Source: Spirochaetaceae bacterium (GTDB lineage: Bacteria; Spirochaetota; Spirochaetia; Treponematales; Breznakiellaceae). From it: 9,886 nucleotides of DNA. The notes under the pieces were generated by a model, which saw nothing but the letters and a program-made list of their open reading frames with translations, was not told the origin of the DNA and did not search any database. Location: positions 1 through 9,886 of the forward strand of contig JAISDG010000050.1 of NCBI GenBank assembly GCA_031265015.1, given 5' to 3'. Within the stretch, counting starts at the first letter, position 1. Every line of letters begins with the position of its first letter. The position numbers were made by a program, and so were the translations under genes. Shown here one piece after another: positions 5,306 to 9,886 of the stretch.

Positions 5306-8300
5306 GACGCCCCGGTTTTGTTTTTCTGGCCGTCCTGTGCCTTTTCCGCGCGGGAACCGCCCTGGTGGAAGCCCAGGACCTCTACTGGGAAGATCCCGCG
5401 CCTTTTTCCTCCCGGAGCGGGAGTTTTCCCGTATCGGACTACAACGGTTCCCTTTCGGTGGTGGCCTGGCAGGAAACCACTCCCTCGGCGGAGGGCGGCG
5501 GCGTTATAGACATAAGCCTGGCGGTGAAACAGGGCAGGGCCGGCTGGATCGCCCGGAACCAGGTGGCAAGCTATACCTATGCCGGTTCGGAACCGGCTAT
5601 TCTAAGCGTCACCATCGACACCAGGGGCAGGATCCTTATTGCCGCGGCCGCTTCGGCCATGGAAACGGATATCCTTATCTCGTCGGATCTGGGGGAGAGT
5701 TTTGAACGCCGCCAGCTGGAAATGGGATCCGAAACTTCCGTAGCCCCCAGGATCGTAACCCGTTCCGACGGGGGCTACCTGCTCTTTGTTACCCGGGGCC
5801 GGGACCAGAACCTGACCCTGTACTATGCCCGTTCCGACGACGGAATGTTCTGGTCTTCCTTTCAGCCCTTTATCACCGAACAGGGCAGGACCTTTAATTT
5901 TCTTCCCTCCCATACAAGCTACAACGGCCGGGAATACGTGGTTTACCAGTCCCAGGTTGTCTCCGCCGATGATATGTCCTTCCAGCTTTTTATAAAATCC
6001 TCGGGGGATAACGGCAGAAGCTGGTCTCCTTCTACCCGGATAACCAGTTTCCGGGATCCCGTGGTGGAGGGTTCGGGGCCGGAACAGTTTGACAACCAGC
6101 GGCCCCATCTGTCGGTTCAGCAGCACCAGCTTTTTGTGGTGTGGGAACGCCGGTACCGGAACCAGGCGCCCCAGATTTACGGAACCTATTTAAGCAACGA
6201 CGGTTCCGTTACGGGAGTGCAGGACAGGATTAACGCTGACGACGCGTACTGTAATAACCCCGTCGCCTTTGAGTTAAAGGGAACTACCTCGGTCATCTGG
6301 TTTGACAACAGCCAGGGAACAAACCGCATTATGCTTGCCTCCCGGAATAGCCTTGGCCGCTGGGACCGGGCGGCGGACCTTTCCCGGGGAGCGGGAGGGG
6401 AAGCGTCCTTTGGCCGGCCGGTTCTTTCCGGGGACAATCTGGCGGTTTTCTGGCAAAGTTCCCGGCAGAACCAGAACCGTATCTATTCCCTGGCGCCGGA
6501 TACCGCCGTCGCCAGGCCCCAGATCCTGGCCCGGAATTTTACCCCCGGCGGCAGAACAAGAAACAGTACCGCGATCATAGGCTGGAGCCCCCCCAGGGCC
6601 GGCGCCGCTATCCGGGGCTATGCCTGGTCCTGGAGCCGCCGGGCCGGCGAAGAACCGCCCCGGCAGATTATGAGCGCCGGGCCCATAACAGCCCTGGAGC
6701 AGAACGCCGACGAAGACGGAACCTGGTATTTTTCCCTGATTGCCCAGGATTATACCGGCAGCTGGTCGGATCCGGTGAGCGTTTCCTTTATCCGGGATAC
6801 CACCGCGCCTCCCGCGGCCCAGATCATCACCCCCGAAATAGATGACGCCGGGTACCTTGTTTCCAACACCTTTGTTATGCGCTGGAACACTCCCCCGGCT
6901 TCGGACATTGCCGGGTATACCTGGAATTTGCAGTACCTGGGTCCCGCTTCGACCCTGCCGGGCGGCGGCGCCGTCCTGAACGCCGCCGCGGCGGAACGTT
7001 TTACCGGCATTCCCCAGCCTCCCCGGGCGATCCTGGGCCCCGGCACATCCGCCTCGTATACCAACGAAGACAACGGACTGTGGGTTTTTACCGTGGCCGC
7101 GGTGGACGAAGTGGGAAACATCGGCATCCCCAGCCGGTACTTCTTTAAAACCAATAAATATATTGCTTCTACCTACGTGACCTATGCCGACGCGGCGCGG
7201 AATGAAGATGGGTATCTGTCCATGCGGATCCTGGGCCGGGGATTTGCCGAAGGCGGCCGGGTTACCCGGATCATCCTGGATCAGGACGGCGCGGAGCCCT
7301 ATGACCGGGAATACCGCCTGGATCGGGACGATTACCGGGTGTCCGCCGATACCGAAATTACCGGCCTTGTGGTGACGGATATTCCGCCGGGAACGTACCG
7401 TATCCTGGTAGAACATCCCCTCCGGGGCCTCTACATGTCCCCGCCGCTTTTAACGGTGGACAGGACCGGCACCGTCAAATTCGGCGATTACAGCCAGGCC
7501 TGGCATCCCTCCTGGAGTCTGCGCCGGGAGGGGTCCTTTGTTGTGCTGGATACCCCGATCCTCGTCCTGGCGGCGGTTCTGGTATTCTGCGCCCTGGGAT
7601 TGTTCGCGTCGGCCAGGGGAATCAGCAATGTGGTGGCCGAAAGCGCGGCGATCCGGCTGGAAACCATTGCCCTTATCACAGGAGATATTATGCCCTCTGA
7701 AAAGAAACAACGGATGACCAGAATCAAACGGAGGGGCGGAGGTCTCCGCCTCAAGATGGCTTCCTTTACCATAGCCCTGGTAGCTCTGGTGGTAATCATG
7801 ATCGCTTCGCCCCTCTACGTTATGATGGGGCGTACCCAGGAAGCAACCCTGCTCCAGGGCCTTTATGATCGTTCCAATGTACTCCTGGAAGGGATCGCTT
7901 CCAGCGCCCGGGCCTACATGCCCGGCAGCAACTACCTGGAATTGGGATACCTTCCCGCCCAGTCTTCGGTTATTCCCGAGGCGGATTATGTCACCCTCAC
8001 CGGCTACGGTTCGGAGAACACGGTGTTTTCCGGCTATGTCCTGGCTACCAATGATCAGAATATCGCCTCCAAAATAGATACGCCGGAGCTGCAGGTCGGC
8101 GTTTCCCGGCTGGAAGATCCCCTGGCGGCCCGGACGGAAGACATCGGCAGGGAACTGAACGCCCAGGCCCAGGCCCAGGTGGGGGAACTCTCGGCCGGCA
8201 TTACCGCCCTGAACAGGGAAGCGGTGAATCTGCTGGACATCGCCAATCCCAGCGTCGAACAAACCCGGCGGATCACCGACATAGCCATTACCACCCAGTC

Positions 8301-9886
8301 CCTCCAGATCAGGGTAAACGAAGCGTTAAGCGAAATAAGCCGGGAAATCGGCTCCGAACCGGAGTTTTCCACCCGGTCCCTGAAGGAAAATACCGCCGAC
8401 ACCTACCTCTTCTTTAAGCCCGTCCTCTACCGCCAGGCCGGGGACGATGTTTTTTACCGGGGCCTTATCCGGCTGGAGGTAACCATTGATTCGATTGTCC
8501 GCCAGATCCGAGCCGGCCAGAGGTCCCTGCTCCAGGTTATTCTTCTTATCGCCCTGGCGGCCATCGCCATCGGAACTATCGGAGCCCTGATTCTCTCCAC
8601 CCTTATCATCAGGCCTATTATCAAACTGGTAGGCCATGTGGAACGGATTCGGGATACGGAAGACAAATCCAAGCTTGAAGGGGTCGAAATTGAAATCAAA
8701 AGCAAAGACGAAATCGCCGTCCTGGGGAACACCATCAATGACATGACCCACGGCCTTGTCAAGGCGGCCATAGCGGCGTCGGATCTTTCCCTGGGGAAGG
8801 AGATACAGAAAAAGTTTATCCCCCTGGAATTAAACCGGGAAGGAGACAAGCTTACCAGCGGCTACAAGGATACCAAAAACGTTGAATTCTTCGGCTACTA
8901 TGAAGGAGCCAAGGGCGTGTCGGGGGATTACTTTGATTACCAGGATCTGGACGGCCGGTACTTTGCCATCATCAAGTGTGACGTGGCCGGCAAGGGCATT
9001 CCCGCGGCCCTGATCATGATCCAGGTAGCTACCATGTTTATCAACTTTTTCAGGCGCTGGAAACCTACGGAAAAGAGCCTGCATATCGAAGATCTGGTGT
9101 ACCAGATCAACGACTTCCTGGAAACCCTGGGCTTTAAGGGCCGGTTTGCGGCCTTTACCCTGGTGCTCTTTGATTCGCAGACCGGCCTGGCCCGGTTCTG
9201 TAACGCCGGCGACAATATTGTCCACTGGTTCGACGCGTCGGAGGGCAGGATTAAAACCGTTACCCTCCGGGAGACTCCCGCGACCGGGGTGCTTCCCAAC
9301 TTCCTGGTAGAATCCAAAGGGGGCTACTCGGTACAGACCCTTACCCTGGACCGGGGCGACATCCTCTTTCTCTATACCGACGGTATTGAAGAGGCTAAGC
9401 GCCGGTTCAGGGACGCGGAGTTTACGGAAATAACCTGTGAAGAGGGTGAAAAGGATACCCCCCACGCGACCCATACCGTAGGCCAGGGAGACGAAGAAAT
9501 GGGAGCGGACAGGGTGTTCGACATTATCAACGCGGTCATGAACAGGCAGACCTACACCCTTCACAAGTACCATAATCCCGAAGGGGACAGCAGCGATCTT
9601 AAATTCGACTTTTCCACCTGCGCCGGCAAAGTGGAAGAGACGATCATGGCCATGGTATCGGTGGAGAAAATGTTCCGGATGTACAAAAACCCCCGGGCCA
9701 CCGAAGATAACCGGGTGCTGGTGGACAAGAAAGTGGACGAATTCCTTAAGCGGCATTTCCTCCAGTACCGGAGCTATTGCCTTGACACCCGGGAAAATCC
9801 CGGAAACGGCGCCTATATGTATTATACTCATGTCCAGGAGGACGATCAGTACGACGATCTGACCATCCTGGGAGTTCACAGAAAAT
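5302..9886 (+). CDS. Giant beta-propeller sensor fused to HAMP-SpoIIE phosphatase (3' end beyond window)
   Basis: One uninterrupted frame of at least 1528 residues. Order: signal peptide (1-24, ending VEA); beta-propeller (about 28-410) with Asp-boxes SSDLGESF (127-134), RSDDGMFW (177-184) and SGDNGRSW (234-241); Ig/FN3-like domains (about 415-620); an IPT/TIG-like domain (about 640-720, GRGF...TEITGL...PPGTYRI); TM1 (750-771); a basic cytoplasmic loop (772-816); TM2 (817-840); a periplasmic sensor region (841-1074); TM3 (1075-1103); HAMP (1104-1160, RPI, then DEIAVL); and a SpoIIE/PP2C phosphatase (about 1190 to the end). Metal-binding aspartates are visible at D1209 (SGDYFD), D1227 (DVAGKG), D1360 (YTDG) and D1518/D1519 (DDLT). 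SpoIIE phosphatases dephosphorylate STAS-type anti-sigma antagonists; that substrate is inferred here. No sialidase FRIP motif is seen, so the propeller probably binds rather than cleaves. The start overlaps the preceding stop (ATGA). The final DDLT motif suggests the stop lies just past the window. A strong internal start at 7690 makes a two-product gene possible. Confidence 0.88.
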   Translation, partial: MRRPGFVFLAVLCLFRAGTALVEAQDLYWEDPAPFSSRSGSFPVSDYNGSLSVVAWQETTPSAEGGGVIDISLAVKQGRAGWIARNQVASYTYAGSEPAILSVTIDTRGRILIAAAASAMETDILISSDLGESFERRQLEMGSETSVAPRIVTRSDGGYLLFVTRGRDQNLTLYYARSDDGMFWSSFQPFITEQGRTFNFLPSHTSYNGREYVVYQSQVVSADDMSFQLFIKSSGDNGRSWSPSTRITSFRDPVVEGSGPEQFDNQRPHLSVQQHQLFVVWERRYRNQAPQIYGTYLSNDGSVTGVQDRINADDAYCNNPVAFELKGTTSVIWFDNSQGTNRIMLASRNSLGRWDRAADLSRGAGGEASFGRPVLSGDNLAVFWQSSRQNQNRIYSLAPDTAVARPQILARNFTPGGRTRNSTAIIGWSPPRAGAAIRGYAWSWSRRAGEEPPRQIMSAGPITALEQNADEDGTWYFSLIAQDYTGSWSDPVSVSFIRDTTAPPAAQIITPEIDDAGYLVSNTFVMRWNTPPASDIAGYTWNLQYLGPASTLPGGGAVLNAAAAERFTGIPQPPRAILGPGTSASYTNEDNGLWVFTVAAVDEVGNIGIPSRYFFKTNKYIASTYVTYADAARNEDGYLSMRILGRGFAEGGRVTRIILDQDGAEPYDREYRLDRDDYRVSADTEITGLVVTDIPPGTYRILVEHPLRGLYMSPPLLTVDRTGTVKFGDYSQAWHPSWSLRREGSFVVLDTPILVLAAVLVFCALGLFASARGISNVVAESAAIRLETIALITGDIMPSEKKQRMTRIKRRGGGLRLKMASFTIALVALVVIMIASPLYVMMGRTQEATLLQGLYDRSNVLLEGIASSARAYMPGSNYLELGYLPAQSSVIPEADYVTLTGYGSENTVFSGYVLATNDQNIASKIDTPELQVGVSRLEDPLAARTEDIGRELNAQAQAQVGELSAGITALNREAVNLLDIANPSVEQTRRITDIAITTQSLQIRVNEALSEISREIGSEPEFSTRSLKENTADTYLFFKPVLYRQAGDDVFYRGLIRLEVTIDSIVRQIRAGQRSLLQVILLIALAAIAIGTIGALILSTLIIRPIIKLVGHVERIRDTEDKSKLEGVEIEIKSKDEIAVLGNTINDMTHGLVKAAIAASDLSLGKEIQKKFIPLELNREGDKLTSGYKDTKNVEFFGYYEGAKGVSGDYFDYQDLDGRYFAIIKCDVAGKGIPAALIMIQVATMFINFFRRWKPTEKSLHIEDLVYQINDFLETLGFKGRFAAFTLVLFDSQTGLARFCNAGDNIVHWFDASEGRIKTVTLRETPATGVLPNFLVESKGGYSVQTLTLDRGDILFLYTDGIEEAKRRFRDAEFTEITCEEGEKDTPHATHTVGQGDEEMGADRVFDIINAVMNRQTYTLHKYHNPEGDSSDLKFDFSTCAGKVEETIMAMVSVEKMFRMYKNPRATEDNRVLVDKKVDEFLKRHFLQYRSYCLDTRENPGNGAYMYYTHVQEDDQYDDLTILGVHRK
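7680..7692 (+). promoter_or_regulatory. In-frame internal ribosome binding site and ATG
   Basis: AGGAG (7680-7684) stands five bases before an in-frame ATG (7690-7692), residue 797 of the long protein. It falls in the cytoplasmic loop just before TM2. A product starting here would have the usual layout of a stand-alone sensor phosphatase: short basic N-terminus inside, TM, periplasmic domain, TM, HAMP, SpoIIE. This Shine-Dalgarno sequence is better than the one at the annotated start (5302). Confidence 0.5.
8161..8178 (+). repeat. Three tandem copies of a six-base unit in the sensor gene
   Basis: GCCCAG repeated three times encodes AQAQAQ (residues 954-959) at the start of a helical stretch in the periplasmic sensor region. 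Unit gain or loss would stay in frame and change helix length. Confidence 0.8.

Noticed and set aside
5302..5380. Lipoprotein signal on the sensor protein (Cys at residue 13)
   Set aside because: The residue before the cysteine is Leu, which does not fit a lipobox, and an ordinary cleavage site (VEA) follows at residues 22-24.
5384..6532. Catalytic sialidase
   Set aside because: Asp-boxes show a propeller fold, but no FRIP motif or clear arginine triad is visible, so I call it a binding or sensing domain.
6274..7416. Long minus-strand open frame (380 codons) inside the sensor gene
   Set aside because: Same mirror-frame effect; the product is Gly/Pro/Arg-rich without recognisable motifs, and the plus-strand frame has clear domains here.
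8830..9879. Minus-strand open frame of 349 codons opposite the SpoIIE domain
   Set aside because: It mirrors the phosphatase codons exactly; the plus strand contains the intact SpoIIE catalytic motifs.

Overview
The window looks like chromosomal DNA of a GC-rich host-associated spirochaete, most likely a Treponema of the termite-gut type. This rests on a UPF0164-type FadL-like outer-membrane protein, a HAMP-SpoIIE phosphatase of a type I associate with spirochaetes, and strongly C/G-ending codons. The placement is from family knowledge and was not tested by a search.

Layout. Positions 33-539 (minus strand) hold a small toxin-antitoxin-like pair, toxin gene first, antitoxin second, 12 bases apart. 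It lies between pieces of a local repeat whose units run 1-23 (tail only), 645-724 and 725-838. A strong plus-strand terminator hairpin (604-628) has no obvious plus-strand gene in front of it. Next comes a minus-strand gene (873-2156) for a UPF0164/FadL-like beta-barrel with a periplasmic TPR tail. A short AT-rich divergent promoter region (2157-2257) separates it from a plus-strand operon: an exported helical TPR protein of 1015 residues (2258-5305), overlapping by ATGA with a very long reading frame that starts at 5302 and is still open at the window edge (at least 1528 residues).

The long frame is the centre of interest. Read without interruption it encodes a signal peptide, a beta-propeller with Asp-boxes, Ig/FN3-like and IPT/TIG-like domains, a membrane segment, a short basic cytoplasmic loop, a second membrane segment, a periplasmic sensor region, a third membrane segment, a HAMP domain and a SpoIIE/PP2C phosphatase with its metal-binding aspartates intact. 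The cytoplasmic loop contains an in-frame ATG at 7690 with a good Shine-Dalgarno sequence. The phosphatase half may therefore also be made alone, or the frame may be a recent fusion of two genes.

Inference on how the genes work together: the barrel, the exported TPR protein and the propeller sensor could form an envelope-spanning sensing system that controls a cytoplasmic serine/threonine phosphatase, which would act on a STAS-type anti-sigma antagonist encoded elsewhere. No STAS protein, anti-sigma kinase or sigma factor is present in the window.
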